Positions 9,662 through 18,817 of a DNA stretch of 64,000 nt are shown here, in pieces. The stretch is from an uncultured Oscillospiraceae bacterium. GTDB lineage: Bacteria > Bacillota > Clostridia > Oscillospirales > Oscillospiraceae. The position numbers and the translations under genes are program-made. Every line of letters begins with the position of its first letter. Within the stretch, counting starts at the first letter, position 1. The stretch is from positions 1-64,000 of the forward strand of contig CANRFC010000011.1 in assembly GCA_947629795.1 (NCBI GenBank), given 5' to 3'. Under the pieces are notes generated by a model. It had not been told where the DNA came from. It saw only the letters and a list, made by a program, of their open reading frames with translations, and did not search any database.

Positions 9662-10559
9662 GAAAATGGCCGGACATCTGGCGGCGCTGCTGACCATCAC
9701 CATCTGGGGCACCACCTTTATCTCCACCAAGGTGCTGCTGACGCGCTTCCGGCCCATAGAGATCCTGCTGGTCCGCTTTGCGGTGGGTTATCTGGCTCTG
9801 CTGGCGGCGTGCCCCAGGAGGCTGAGGACCGGGGACCGCCGGCAGGAGCTGACCCTTGCCGCGGCGGGGCTGTGCGGGGTGTGCCTGTACTATCTGCTGG
9901 AGAACATCGCCCTGACCTATACCCTGGCCTCCAATGTGGGGGTGATCATCTCGGTGGCCCCGTTCTTTACCGCACTTCTGGCCCGGCGGGGCGCAGGGGC
10001 GGAGGAGAGGCCCCGGGCGGGGTTCTGGGTGGGCTTTGCCGCGGCTATGGCCGGGATCGCCCTCATCAGCTTCAACGGCTCCGGGCTGGAGCTGGCCCCT
10101 GTGGGCGACCTGCTGGCGGTGGCCGCCGCCCTGGCCTGGGCCTGCTACTCCCTCCTGACAAAAAGGATCGGACACTTTGGGCATCCCGTCCTCCTCACCA
10201 CCCGGAGGATCTTCTTCTACGGACTTCTGTTCATGCTCCCGGCCCTGCCTGTCCTGGGGTTCCGGCCCGGCCTGTTCCGATCCATGGACACGACCTGCCT
10301 GGTCAATCTCCTGTACCTGGGCCTGGGGGCCTCCGCCCTGTGCTTTGTGACCTGGAACTTTGCGGTGAAGGAGCTGGGGGCGGTAAAGACCAGCGTGTAC
10401 ATCTATCTGGTCCCCGTGGTGACGGTGGCCACCTCGGCGCTGGTCCTGGGGGAGCGGCTGACCCCGCTGTCGGGGGTGGGGACCGGCCTGACCCTGGCGG
10501 GGCTGCTGCTGTCGGAGTACAGACCGAAAGGGAGAGGGGAACAAGGACCTTCGGAGTGA
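9651..10559 (+). CDS. EamA/DMT superfamily transporter
   Basis: [53 protein letters not shown]...; overlaps the araC-like stop. Confidence 0.92.
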   Translation: [302 protein letters not shown]

Positions 10560-10572
10560 GAAATGCGTCCTG

Positions 10573-10964
10573 GTGATGGACGAGGCTCTGCCGGCGGGGG
10601 TGCTGGCCAACACGGCGGCCATTCTGGGCATCACCCTGGGAAAAAGGCTGCCGGAGACAGTAGGGGCCGACGTGACCGACAGAACGGGCGGCACCCACCT
10701 GGGCATCATTGAATTTCCCGTGCCCGTCCTGCGGGGGGATGCCGGGAGCATCAAGGCCCTCCGGGAGAAGCTCCGGGGGCCGGACTACGCCGACCTGACG
10801 GTGGTGGATTTTCCGACCTGGCCCAGGGGTGCAGGACCTATGAGGAGTTCATGGAGAAGATGAGGGAGACGCCCGAGGAAGAGCTGACCTATCTGGGCCT
10901 GGCCATCTGCGGGGCGAAGAAGAAGGTCAACAGGCTGACGGGAAGCATGCCCCTGCTGCGGTAG
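10573..10964 (+). pseudogene. DUF2000-like protein, interrupted by an apparent -1 frameshift at 10809-10812
   Basis: MMDEALPAGVLANTAAILGITLGKRLPETVGADVTDRTGGTHLGIIEFPVPVL...VVDF then, in another frame, SDLAQGCRTYEEFMEKMRETPEEELTYLGLAICGAKKKVNRLTGSMPLLR*. Confidence 0.75.
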
Positions 10965-11013
10965 AGCTGCTTGCGGGAGCCATGTCCCAAAGCGCGGCAG
11001 ATCCCACAAGAAA

Positions 11014-11043
11014 GGCGGGCCCCTTCTTCGGAAGGGGCCCGCC
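11014..11043. terminator. Hairpin downstream of uraA
   Basis: GGCGGGCCCCTTC-ttc-GGAAGGGGCCCGCC. Confidence 0.65.
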
Positions 11044-11065
11044 GCGCGTGCAGGGGAAGCTGGGA

Positions 11066-12442
11066 TCAATACCTGCCCAGATTGCCGGAATTGTGGCCGT
11101 CGTCGCTGCCGAAGACGTAGTCGTTGCCGGGGAGGACGGCGTTGAGGGCGATGCCGGCGATGGCGGCGATGGCCAGGCCGGTGAGGGTTACGCTGGCGCC
11201 GCCCACCTGGAAGGTGAGCCCGCCGGAGAAGCCCAGGCCGCACACCAGGATGACGGCGGCGATGATCAGGTTCCGGGAGTTGGTGAAGTCCACCTTGTTC
11301 TCCACCACGTTGCGCACGCCGATGGCCGAGATCATGCCGTAGAGGATGAAGCTCACGCCGCCGATGATGGCCGAGGGCAGCGCGCCGATGACGGCGGCGA
11401 ACTTGGGGGAGAAGGAGAGGACCAGGGCGTAGGCGGCGGCCAGGCGGATGACCCGGGGGTCGTAGACCTTGGAGAGGACCAGCACGCCGGTGTTCTCGCC
11501 GTAGGTGGTGTTGGCCGGGCCGCCGAAGAGGCCGGCCATGGCGGTGGCGATGCCGTCGCCGATGAGGGTGCGGTGGAGGCCGGGATCCTCGATGAAGTTG
11601 GAGCCCACAGTGGCCGAGATGGCGGACATGTCGCCGATGTGCTCCATCATGGAGGCGATGGCGATGGGGGCCATCACCAGGATGGCGGAGAGGTCAAACT
11701 TGGCCACGGAGCCGGAGAAGTTGGTGGCGAAGGGGGGCAGGCCCAGCCAGGCGGCCTCCTTCACGCTGGAGAAGTCCACCTGGTTGGTGAGCACGGCCAC
11801 GATGTAGGCCCCCACCACGCCCAGGAGGATGGGGATGATCTTCACCATGCCCCTGCCCCAGATGTTGCACACGATGATGATGCCCATGGCGATGAGGGCC
11901 AGCCACCAGCAGGTGGAGGCGTTGCTCACGGCGGAGGGGGCCAGGTTCAGGCCGATGCAGATGATGATGGGCCCGGTGACCACCGGGGGCAGGAAGCGCA
12001 TGACCTTGTGGACCCCCACGGCCTTGACGATGAGGGCCAGCACCAGGTAGAGAAGGCCGGCCACCACGATGCCGCCGCAGGCGTATTGCAGCTTTTCGCC
12101 CTGGGACATGGTGGCGTAGATCCCCTCGTTCATGGCGCCCATGGCGGCGAAGCCGCCCAGGAAGGCGAAGGAGGAGCCCAGGAAGGCGGGGACCTTCAGC
12201 TTGGTGCACAGGTGGAAGAAGAGAGTGCCCAGACCGGCGAAGAAGAGAGTGGTCTGGATGGACAGGGGCATGCCGATGGACTCGCCGGCGGCGCTCTGCT
12301 GGCTGTTGACCAGGATGGGCACCAGGATGGTGGCCCCGAACATGGCGAACATGTGCTGGAGCCCCAGGATGAGCATCTTGGGCACGCCCAGCGTCCGGGC
12401 GTCCCGGATGGGCTCCTGGTTCAGGTCTCGCTTGTCGTTCAT
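11066..12442 (-). CDS. uraA: Uracil/xanthine permease (NCS2 family)
   Basis: MNDKRDLNQEPIRDARTLGVPKMLILGLQHMFAMFGATILVPILV...FGGPANTTYGENTGVLVLSKVYDPRVIRLAA. Confidence 0.93.
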   Translation of the reverse strand: MNDKRDLNQEPIRDARTLGVPKMLILGLQHMFAMFGATILVPILVNSQQSAAGESIGMPLSIQTTLFFAGLGTLFFHLCTKLKVPAFLGSSFAFLGGFAAMGAMNEGIYATMSQGEKLQYACGGIVVAGLLYLVLALIVKAVGVHKVMRFLPPVVTGPIIICIGLNLAPSAVSNASTCWWLALIAMGIIIVCNIWGRGMVKIIPILLGVVGAYIVAVLTNQVDFSSVKEAAWLGLPPFATNFSGSVAKFDLSAILVMAPIAIASMMEHIGDMSAISATVGSNFIEDPGLHRTLIGDGIATAMAGLFGGPANTTYGENTGVLVLSKVYDPRVIRLAAAYALVLSFSPKFAAVIGALPSAIIGGVSFILYGMISAIGVRNVVENKVDFTNSRNLIIAAVILVCGLGFSGGLTFQVGGASVTLTGLAIAAIAGIALNAVLPGNDYVFGSDDGHNSGNLGRY

Positions 12443-12479
12443 TTCACATTCTCCTCTCTTTTTCCGGCCCTTTTTGGGC

Positions 12480-12507
12480 AAAAAAATTACCGGCTCAAAA
12501 GCCGGTA
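12480..12507 (-). terminator. Intrinsic terminator in the uraA 5' leader (attenuator)
   Basis: Minus-strand RNA TACCGGCT-UUUG-AGCCGGUA-A-UUUUUUU, between promoter and uraA start. Confidence 0.85.
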
Positions 12508-12608
12508 GAAAAAATGGAGACGCGGGGAAAAAGGGAAACATGGCCCCCGGGGAATCCGTCGGGAAACACGTGGGGCAAAAGCTCGCGCGCCGCCGAATCC
12601 CTGGTCAT
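12495..12608 (-). CDS. Putative uraA leader peptide, 37 aa, stop codon inside the terminator loop
   Basis: MTRDSAARELLPHVFPDGFPGGHVSLFPRVSIFSTGF*; strong SD AAGGGGAGGGG upstream; absent from the supplied ORF track (too short). Confidence 0.6.
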   Translation of the reverse strand: MTRDSAARELLPHVFPDGFPGGHVSLFPRVSIFSTGF

Positions 12609-12639
12609 GGCTACCCCTCCCCTTGCTTCATTGTCCCGT

Positions 12640-12668
12640 ATCATACCACACCGGATGGGGAAATGCAA
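12640..12668 (-). promoter_or_regulatory. Predicted sigma-A promoter of the uraA leader
   Basis: Minus strand TTGCAT-17-TATGAT. Confidence 0.6.
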
Positions 12669-12705
12669 GAGGGAAAATCAATTTTTGCAAAAGTCACAAA
12701 AAACA

Positions 12706-12728
12706 GGGGACGCCCGGAGGCGTCCCCT
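12706..12728 (-). terminator. Intrinsic terminator after pyk
   Basis: AGGGGACGCC/GGCGTCCCCT hairpin with an A-rich 5' flank on + (U-tract on -). Confidence 0.75.
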
Positions 12729-12749
12729 ATCATGTAAGTCAAAGTCCAC

Positions 12750-14183
12750 TCACACCACCTGGGCCTTGATGAGGTTGGTGGTGCCCCGCTCGTTCATGGG
12801 CACGCCGGCGGTGATGACCACGGTGTCGCCGGGGTGGATGGCCCCCTCTTTCTTGGCGGTCTGCACGCACAGGGCAAAGAGCCGGTCGGTGGAGTCCACG
12901 CTGCCGTAGAGGTAGGGCTGCACCCCCCAGGAGATGGCAAGCTGGCGGCGGCACTTCTCGTTGGTGGTCAGGGCGATGATGGGGCAGGGGGGACGGAACC
13001 GGGAGATCATCCGGGCCGAGTGCCCCGAGTAGGTGGCGGCCAGGATGGCGTTGGCGCTCAGGTCCATGGCGGTCATGCAGCAGGTGTGGCTGATGGCCTG
13101 GTCGATGGCCTGGGAGCCCACCTGGCGGTCCAGCTCGTACTGGCGGATGAACCGGTCCTTGTAGTCGATGGCCGCCTCGGCGGCGGTGACCGTCTTGACC
13201 ATGGTCTCCAGGGCCTCGATGGGGTACTTGCCCGAGGCGGTCTCGCCGGAGAGCATCACGCAGGAGGTGCCGTCAAACACGGCGTTGGCCACGTCGCTGA
13301 CCTCCGCCCGGGTGGGTCGGGGGTTGCGGATCATGGAGTCCAGCATCTGGGTGGCGGTGACCACGTTCTTGCCGGCGGCGGCCGACTTGGCGATCATGTC
13401 CTTCTGGATGATGGGCACCTCATAGGCGGGGATCTCCACCCCCAGGTCGCCCCGGGCCACCATCACGCCGTCGGAGGCCAGGAGGATCTCGTCGAAGTTG
13501 TCCACGCCCTCCCGGTTCTCGATCTTGGCGATGATGCGGATGTGCTCGCCCCCCCACTTGTGGAGCTCGGCCCGGATATCCAGCACGTCCTGGGCCTTCC
13601 GGATGAAGGAGGCAGCCACGAAGTCGAAGTCGTTTTCGGCGGCGAAGCGCAGGTCCTCCCGGTCCTTGTCGGTGAGGGCGGGGAGCTGGATCTTGGTGTC
13701 GGGGATGTTGATGGACTTGTTGTTGGACAGGGGGCCGCCGGAGAGGACGGTGCAGTGGATGTCCTGGCCCTCGATGCGCTCCACCGTCAGGCCGATGAGC
13801 CCGTCGTCGATGAGGATGCGGGTGCCCTTCTCCACCTCGTTGTGGAGGTTTTCGTAGGTGACGCTCACCTGCTTCTGGTCCCCCTCCACCTCCCGGGTGG
13901 TGAGGACGAACTCGTCCCCCTCCTTCAGGGTGATGGGGCCGTCCTTGAAGGTCTTGATGCGGATCTCGGGGCCCTTGGTGTCCAGAAGGGTGGCCACGGG
14001 GTAGTCCATCTCGTCCCGCACCCGCTTGAGCCGGGTGAGGGTGGCCAGCTGGCTCTCATGGGTGCCGTGGGAGAAATTGAAGCGGGCGCAGTTCATGCCG
14101 GTCTCGATGAGCTTGCGGAGCATCTCATCGCTGTCCACGGCGGGGCCCAGGGTACACACGATCTTGGTCCTTCTCATGTCCAT
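12750..14183 (-). CDS. pyk: Pyruvate kinase
   Basis: MDMRRTKIVCTLGPAVDSDEMLRKLIETGMNCARFNFSHGTHESQ...GDLGVEIPAYEVPIIQKDMIAKSAAAGKNVVTATQMLDSMIRNPRPTRAEVSDVANAVFDGTSCVMLSGETASGKYP. Confidence 0.97.
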   Translation of the reverse strand: MDMRRTKIVCTLGPAVDSDEMLRKLIETGMNCARFNFSHGTHESQLATLTRLKRVRDEMDYPVATLLDTKGPEIRIKTFKDGPITLKEGDEFVLTTREVEGDQKQVSVTYENLHNEVEKGTRILIDDGLIGLTVERIEGQDIHCTVLSGGPLSNNKSINIPDTKIQLPALTDKDREDLRFAAENDFDFVAASFIRKAQDVLDIRAELHKWGGEHIRIIAKIENREGVDNFDEILLASDGVMVARGDLGVEIPAYEVPIIQKDMIAKSAAAGKNVVTATQMLDSMIRNPRPTRAEVSDVANAVFDGTSCVMLSGETASGKYPIEALETMVKTVTAAEAAIDYKDRFIRQYELDRQVGSQAIDQAISHTCCMTAMDLSANAILAATYSGHSARMISRFRPPCPIIALTTNEKCRRQLAISWGVQPYLYGSVDSTDRLFALCVQTAKKEGAIHPGDTVVITAGVPMNERGTTNLIKAQVV

Positions 14184-14268
14184 GGTAAAAAACCTCCATA
14201 TCAAGAGAGATCGAAATTCTTCTCAGCTTACCATCCTATCATACACTCTTTTGCCCCAAATGAAAAGC

Positions 14269-14301
14269 GGCAAAACCACCAAAACGGAAGGTTTTGCCGC
14301 A
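14269..14301 (-). terminator. Hairpin downstream of the MFS gene
   Basis: GCGGCAAAACC...GGTTTTGCCGC. Confidence 0.6.
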
Positions 14302-14315
14302 ATATTCCATACATC

Positions 14316-15515
14316 TTACGTCTTCTTCCAAAGGGCCGGAAAGCCCACCGCAGCCGCGGCGGCGCCGCACAGGGCGCAGGCGGCCAGCATCCAGGACGCT
14401 CCGGCGCCGGCGGCCTGCCCCAGGTCCAGCATCTGCCCGGCCAGCAGGCTCCCCAGCACGCCCCCCAGACCGTTGGAGGCCACCATCATCAACGTCTGGC
14501 CTTTCACCTGGTCCTCAGGAGGTACCGAGTCGCTGACGTAGTACACCGACGCCGGGGTGAACACCCCGTAGCCCAGCATCTGCACCGGCTGGAACAGGAG
14601 GATGATCCCCACGGTGGGCGCCAGAAGGAGCAGGACCTCCTTGACCAGCATGAACACCAGGCTCAGCAGGAGCAGCCGGGCGCTGGAGTGCCCCCGGCCG
14701 CGCAGGGCGGCGAAGAGGAGGGAGCCGGGGAGCTCGAAGGCGGCCATGAGGAAGAGGGCCACGCCCAGCTGCCGCTCTCCGCCCCCTTTGGCCTGGAGGA
14801 TGCTGATGAGGAAGTTGGACAGGGGGAGCACGGCGGTGAGGGCCAGAGCGATGGCTGCCAGAGCCAGGGCGAACCGGGGGTTCCGCCGGAGGATCTCCGG
14901 GGTGGAGTGGGGCTGCTCTCCCCCCTTGTCCCGCCGGGCAAGCTCAGGCGGAAAGGTGGGAAAGGACCGGACCAGCAGCATCTCCAGGACCATGAGCACG
15001 GCGTGGGAGCGCAGGACGAACTCCACGCCGAAGCGCTCCACCCCCAGGCCCAGCAGCACACAGGTCACGGCGTAGGACAGGGAGCCGATGCCCCGGCCCA
15101 GGCTGTACCGGATGGGGGCCCCGGCGGTGATGAACTGCATGGCCATGGCGTCCACCAGGGGATAGGAGGAGATCTCAAAGCCCCCCAGGATGAGGAAGAC
15201 TGCCGCCGTGGCGGCAAAGCCCATGTCCGGACAGGCCGTGAGGAGCAGGCTGGTCACAAGGGAGAGGAGCAGGGAGAGATCGACGATGTGCTTCAAGGGG
15301 ACCTGGGGGTGCCGGTCGGCCCAGCCCCCCAGCAGGGGCTGGCACAGCATGCCCGCCAGGCACCGCAGGGCGCCGATGACCCCCACCTGGCCGCTGGTGA
15401 ACCCCCGGTGGAGGAGCAGGGCGGCCTGAAAGCCGCAGATGGCGGCGAACATAGCCCAAAACCCCGCCTGGAGGGCGATGTAGTGGGCGTTGAGACGCTT
15501 GACGTCGGGGATCAT
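14316..15515 (-). CDS. MFS transporter
   Basis: MIPDVKRLNAHYIALQAGFWAMFAAICGFQAALLLHRGFTSGQVGVIGALRCLAGMLCQPLLGGWADRH. Confidence 0.88.
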   Translation of the reverse strand: MIPDVKRLNAHYIALQAGFWAMFAAICGFQAALLLHRGFTSGQVGVIGALRCLAGMLCQPLLGGWADRHPQVPLKHIVDLSLLLSLVTSLLLTACPDMGFAATAAVFLILGGFEISSYPLVDAMAMQFITAGAPIRYSLGRGIGSLSYAVTCVLLGLGVERFGVEFVLRSHAVLMVLEMLLVRSFPTFPPELARRDKGGEQPHSTPEILRRNPRFALALAAIALALTAVLPLSNFLISILQAKGGGERQLGVALFLMAAFELPGSLLFAALRGRGHSSARLLLLSLVFMLVKEVLLLLAPTVGIILLFQPVQMLGYGVFTPASVYYVSDSVPPEDQVKGQTLMMVASNGLGGVLGSLLAGQMLDLGQAAGAGASWMLAACALCGAAAAAVGFPALWKKT

Positions 15516-15568
15516 AGGGAAAGCCTCCCGGGACTTTTTTCCCGCCTTCCGGCGGGATGGAGCAGAGG

Positions 15569-16645
15569 TCAGATCAGCCAGCGGCCCAGGAAGGGGATGT
15601 GGTAGATCAGCCACACCAGGGCAAAGGAGAGCAGGAAGACCGCCGCCGTGAGCAGCGGCACCGAGAGGGCCGGGTGGAAGGTCAGGGTGGTGATGCCCAG
15701 GTGGGCGAAGAGCTGGATAAACAGGTCGTGGACCAGGTAGATGCCGAAGGAGAGCCTGGCCACTCCGGCCAGGCGCTGGCGGCGGGAGCGCTCGTCACTG
15801 ACCCCCAGGACATAGCGGAACAGCACCACCACCGCCACCGAGAAGAACACGATGTTGGGGGAGAGGTGGTCGTACAGGTCCCCCACCAGGGCCCCCGCCC
15901 GGAGGGAGAGGACGCGGGTGCCCCACACGGTGACCACGGCGCCCAGGACCCCCAGGACGTAGACGATGGCCTCGGTCAGGCGGGAGATGGTGTATTCCCT
16001 CAGGTAGTACCCCGCCACGTAGTAGCCCACATAGCCCAGGACCAGGTGGACATTGAACTGGTAGTACCAGGTCCGGAGCACGGCGGTGGCATTGGGCCAG
16101 ATCCGGAAGGCGAAGGGGAGCAGGGAGACCCAGAGGAAGGTAAAGGCGAAGAAATAGTGGAAGTCGGCCTTGGAGGCCCCCCGGCAGAAGGCCCGGAGGA
16201 TGGGGGTGACGAGGTAGAGCCCCAGAATGACGTAGAGGAACCACAGATGGTAGTGGGAGGAGCCCTGCAGCACGCCCAAAACGGCGTTCCAGAAGCCCCG
16301 GAGAGTCACCGAGGCGAGCCCCTGGGCGGCGGCGTAATCCACCATGGCGTACACCGCGCCCCAGAACAGCAGGGCCAGGAAGATCCGCAGACAGTTGTGG
16401 AAGAAGAGCTTGGGCAGGGAGCGGCCGGCCTTGGGGTCCAGCAAAAACATCCCGGAGAGCATGACAAACACGGGCACACACCAGCGCACCAGGCCGCTGT
16501 ACAGGTTGAACACGGCCCAGGAGGTGGAGGTGACCGCCACGTCCGCCATGTGACTTCCGTTGACGTGGAGCACGATGACCGCCAGAGTGGCGAAGACCCG
16601 CAGCAGGTCGGCAAAGACCACCCGCCCATCCAGCTTTTGCGCCAT
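15569..16645 (-). CDS. Acyltransferase 3 family membrane protein
   Basis: MAQKLDGRVVFADLLRVFATLAVIVLHVNGSHMADVAVTSTSWAVFNLYSGLVRWCVPVFVMLSGMFLLDP. Confidence 0.9.
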   Translation of the reverse strand: MAQKLDGRVVFADLLRVFATLAVIVLHVNGSHMADVAVTSTSWAVFNLYSGLVRWCVPVFVMLSGMFLLDPKAGRSLPKLFFHNCLRIFLALLFWGAVYAMVDYAAAQGLASVTLRGFWNAVLGVLQGSSHYHLWFLYVILGLYLVTPILRAFCRGASKADFHYFFAFTFLWVSLLPFAFRIWPNATAVLRTWYYQFNVHLVLGYVGYYVAGYYLREYTISRLTEAIVYVLGVLGAVVTVWGTRVLSLRAGALVGDLYDHLSPNIVFFSVAVVVLFRYVLGVSDERSRRQRLAGVARLSFGIYLVHDLFIQLFAHLGITTLTFHPALSVPLLTAAVFLLSFALVWLIYHIPFLGRWLI

Positions 16646-16730
16646 GATACCCCTCCTTTCGCAAAACGCGGAGCTATTTTATCATAAAGGGAGAAAAGTG
16701 GCAAGGAGAACCTGCCCGATCTCCGGGTCC

Positions 16731-18077
16731 TTACAGGCTTCCCAGGAGGTGGGGGCTCTCCACGGCGGTGATCATTACCGGCCTTTCGACATTATGTAAA
16801 CCTTCCCCGGGGGCGCAGACCTCCACATAGTTGGGGGCGTGGCCCCGCCACAGGCCGGGGCGGCCGGGGACCTCCTCCTCGAAGAGGACGGGGAGGGACT
16901 TGCCCACCCAGCGCTCCAGATAGGCCCGGCGGAGGTCCTCCGCCAGGGCGGAGGCCCGGTGGGAGCGCTCCTCCTTCACCGCCTTGGGAACCTGGCCGGG
17001 CATCCTGGCGGCGGGGGTGCCGGCGCGGCGGGAGTAGGGGAAGATGTGCATGGCGGTGAAGGCGCACTTCTCCAGGAAGGCCAGGGTCCGGGCAAATTCC
17101 TCCTCGGTCTCGCCGGGGAAGCCGGTGATGAGGTCGGTGGTGAGGCCGGGGTCAACAAAAAATTTCCGCAGGAGCTCCACGCTCTCGTAGTACCGGGCGG
17201 TGTCGTATTTGCGGTTCATGCGGCGCAGGGTCTCGTCGCAGCCGGACTGGAGGGAGAGGTGGAAGTGGGGGCACAAGTTATGTAAACCGGAGACCGCCTG
17301 GCAGAAGTCCCGGGTAATGGTGCGGGGCTCCAGGGAGCCCAGGCGGATGCGGCAATCCGGCGCGGCGGCGCAGATGGCCCGGATGAGCTCACTGAGGGGG
17401 GGCTTGCCCGGCAGGTCCCGGCCCCAGGAGGAGATCTCGATGCCGGTGACCACCAGCTCCCTGTAGCCCTCGGCCTGAAGGCGGGCGGCCTCGGCCGCCG
17501 CCCGCTCCGCCGTCAGGGAGCGCACCGGGCCCCGGGCGTAGGGGATGACGCAGTAGGAGCAGAAGTTCACGCAGCCGTCCTCCACCTTGAGCATGGCCCG
17601 GGTGCGCTTCTCCAGCCCCCCGGCGGGGAGCTCCTCAAAGGTTCGGGTTGACATAATATTCCCGGTGGTGACCAGGGGCTCAGAGATAGAGAACTGCTCC
17701 GGGGTGGAACCGGTTGACATAATGTTATCAGCAGTCCGTTCCGCCCACAGCCGTTCCATGTCGTCCAGGAAGGCCAGCCGCCGGTCGGCGCCCCCCACCA
17801 GGTCCACCTCCAGCTCGGCCACCTCCTGGGGCTTGGTCTGGGCGTAGCAGCCGCACACTGCCACCACCGCCCCGGGATTGCGCTTCCGGGCCTGGCGGAT
17901 CATCTGCCTGGATTTGTGGTCGCTGACGGCGGTGACGGTGCAGGTGTTGATGATATAGGCGTCGGCGCTGCCGTCGAAGTCCACCAGGGTGTGGCCCCGG
18001 CGGCGCAGTTCGGCCTCCATAGCCTGGGTCTCGTACTGGTTGACCTTGCAGCCCAGGGTGTAAATGGCGATGTTCAT
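16731..18077 (-). CDS. mtaB: tRNA t6A37 methylthiotransferase MtaB (radical SAM)
   Basis: MNIAIYTLGCKVNQYETQAMEAELRRRGH...KVEDGCVNFCSYCVIPYARGPVRSL...HFHLSLQSGCDETLRRMNRKYDTARYYE. Confidence 0.95.
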   Translation of the reverse strand: MNIAIYTLGCKVNQYETQAMEAELRRRGHTLVDFDGSADAYIINTCTVTAVSDHKSRQMIRQARKRNPGAVVAVCGCYAQTKPQEVAELEVDLVGGADRRLAFLDDMERLWAERTADNIMSTGSTPEQFSISEPLVTTGNIMSTRTFEELPAGGLEKRTRAMLKVEDGCVNFCSYCVIPYARGPVRSLTAERAAAEAARLQAEGYRELVVTGIEISSWGRDLPGKPPLSELIRAICAAAPDCRIRLGSLEPRTITRDFCQAVSGLHNLCPHFHLSLQSGCDETLRRMNRKYDTARYYESVELLRKFFVDPGLTTDLITGFPGETEEEFARTLAFLEKCAFTAMHIFPYSRRAGTPAARMPGQVPKAVKEERSHRASALAEDLRRAYLERWVGKSLPVLFEEEVPGRPGLWRGHAPNYVEVCAPGEGLHNVERPVMITAVESPHLLGSL

Positions 18078-18101
18078 GGGCGGCTCCTTTCTGTGGGGCA
18101 T

Positions 18102-18127
18102 GGGCCGGTGAGGACGCCGACCCCTAC
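18102..18127. repeat. TGTAGGGG-type palindromic repeat, copy A
   Basis: GGGCCGGTG-AGGACGCCGACCCCTACA, shares ends with the element at 53703-53780. Confidence 0.45.
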
Positions 18128-18225
18128 ATTTCGATGCTCCGGGCGGGATTTCTGCTTGCCCTGGGCGGGGGTGTGTTGTATAATGTCCGTGGATCATTAT
18201 AACATTGAAGGGGTGGGCTTGTACA

Positions 18226-18804
18226 GTGAGCTACAACTTTTTTGCCCTCCTGGGGCGGATGAACTGCATCGACCGCTGGGGGCTCATGCGCAACACCCGG
18301 GTGGAGAACATCCAGGAGCACTCCCACATGGTGGCGGTGCTCTCCCACGCCCTGGCGGTCATCGGCCGGGAGCGGTTCGGCTCGACGGTGGACCCCGGGG
18401 AGGCGGCCATCGCGGGGCTCTACCACGACGCGCCGGAGATCCTCACCGGGGACCTGCCCACTCCGGTGAAGTACGACAACCCGGCCATCAAGGAGGCCTA
18501 CAAGGCGGTGGAGTCGGTGGCGGCGGACAAGCTCCTGTCCCTGCTCCCCCCCGAGCTGGTCCCCGCCTTCGCCCCCTATGTCCGGGAGGAGCTGGACCCG
18601 GAGCTGCTGCGGGTGGTGAAGGCCGCCGACAAGCTCGCCGCCCACATCAAGTGCCTGGAGGAGCTCAAGGCGGGCAACGCCGAGTTCCGCCAGGCCGCCG
18701 ACCAGACCAAAATGGCCCTGGTGGAGATGCATCTGCCCGAGCTGGACTGCTTCATGGAGGAGTTTTTGCCGGGGTTTGAGCTGACCCTGGACGAGCTGAA
18801 ATAA
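18226..18804 (+). CDS. YfbR-type HD-domain 5'-deoxynucleotidase
   Basis: VSYNFFALLGRMNCIDRWGLMRNTRVENIQEHSHMVAVLSHALAVIG...GLYHDAPEILTGDLPTPVKYDNPAIK. Confidence 0.88.
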   Translation: MSYNFFALLGRMNCIDRWGLMRNTRVENIQEHSHMVAVLSHALAVIGRERFGSTVDPGEAAIAGLYHDAPEILTGDLPTPVKYDNPAIKEAYKAVESVAADKLLSLLPPELVPAFAPYVREELDPELLRVVKAADKLAAHIKCLEELKAGNAEFRQAADQTKMALVEMHLPELDCFMEEFLPGFELTLDELK

Positions 18805-18817
18805 GGAGGAAATTCGT

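Noticed and set aside
12510-12635. PyrR binding loop or purine/xanthine riboswitch upstream of uraA
   Set aside because: No recognisable conserved core by eye. The leader ORF/terminator overlap explains the region better, but an Infernal search is needed.
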